Origin: an uncultured Spartobacteria bacterium
GTDB lineage: Bacteria > Verrucomicrobiota > Verrucomicrobiia > Chthoniobacterales > Chthoniobacteraceae
Assembly (NCBI GenBank): GCA_903882875.1
Contig: CAIRYQ010000018.1
Coordinates: forward strand, 1 to 64,000
DNA length: 64,000 bases
Reading direction: 5' to 3'
Below, piece by piece: positions 63,948 through 64,000 of this stretch (within the stretch, counting starts at the first letter, position 1; each line of letters starts with the position of its first letter). The notes under the pieces are model-generated. The model saw only the letters and a list, made by a program, of their open reading frames with translations. It was not told where the DNA came from and ran no database searches. A program made the translations under genes and the position numbers.

Positions 63948-64000
63948 ATGCACAAGGCCGACATCCCAAAGAAGACGATCTACCGCCTTTCGATCTACAA
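63948..64000 (+). CDS. rex: Start of a Rex-like redox repressor gene, cut by the window edge
   Basis: Only 17 codons are in the window: HKADIPKKTIYRLSIY. The IPKKTIYRLSIY sequence matches the beginning of the winged-helix domain of Rex, the NADH/NAD-sensing repressor. An in-frame ATG at 63915 is another start. Identity rests on this short stretch alone. Confidence 0.45.
   Translation, partial: MHKADIPKKTIYRLSIY

Noticed and set aside
1-64000. tRNA, rRNA and riboswitch genes
   Set aside because: No cloverleaf, rRNA-like or recognisable riboswitch pattern was seen by eye; a covariance-model search would be needed to be certain.

Overview
The window reads as GC-rich chromosomal DNA of a free-living, Gram-negative member of the Verrucomicrobiota, possibly Chthoniobacterales-like. 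This is inferred from gene content, not from any database search. The evidence is PEP-CTERM/exosortase surface sorting, a DUF1552/DUF1592 cytochrome pair typical of the PVC superphylum, futalosine-pathway menaquinone genes (mqnA, mqnE), a yceD-rpmF-plsX-fabH lipid/ribosome cluster, an accD-folC pair, and several outer-membrane and secreted proteins. I saw no rRNA, no tRNA, no CRISPR array and no recognisable transposase.

Layout. 1-2.6 kb is an accessory patch with a fibronectin-III-like protein, a 17-unit tandem array of 21-bp repeats, several 7-bp tandem repeats and two copies of an imperfect palindrome. 2.7-9.8 kb holds a PHP-type metallohydrolase, mqnA-mqnE-hemB, a DUF374 acyltransferase and a prepilin peptidase with a large insertion. 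10-21 kb is an envelope island. A leftward operon (secreted protein, protein with a PEVGS-type C-terminal sorting signal, TPR protein, exosortase with an EpsI-like tail) lies back to back with a rightward exopolysaccharide export operon (outer-membrane barrel, Wza-like protein, Wzc-like tyrosine autokinase). An O-antigen-ligase-like polymerase closes the left end. The exosortase is split by an apparent frameshift.

21-38 kb is mostly core: acylphosphatase, a GalT-like protein lacking its nucleophilic histidine, an esterase, an OmpA-type lipoprotein, a hybrid histidine kinase, a GspG-like pseudopilin, fabH, plsX, rpmF, yceD, an aminotransferase, a DUF2167 pseudogene with two lesions, an M50 protease, a glutaredoxin-like protein and rpsA. 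38-47 kb is a second accessory region. It contains a DUF1552/DUF1592 pair lying between two decayed, oppositely oriented ribokinase remnants, a PQQ-type propeller, a protein with cyclase-like motifs, and a vapBC pair between an intact alcohol dehydrogenase and a leftover copy of that gene's 3' end.

47-64 kb returns to housekeeping and envelope functions: holB, a CPBP protease, comF, accD, folC, a propeller/phosphoesterase, a HAD phosphatase, MgtC, a prolyl-oligopeptidase-like peptidase interrupted in frame by intergenic-type repeats, a glycosyltransferase, a hexapeptide acyltransferase, a PEP-CTERM metalloprotease-like protein with an altered zinc motif, and the first codons of what looks like rex. 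Many adjacent genes overlap by ATGA or GTGA, so translational coupling is common.
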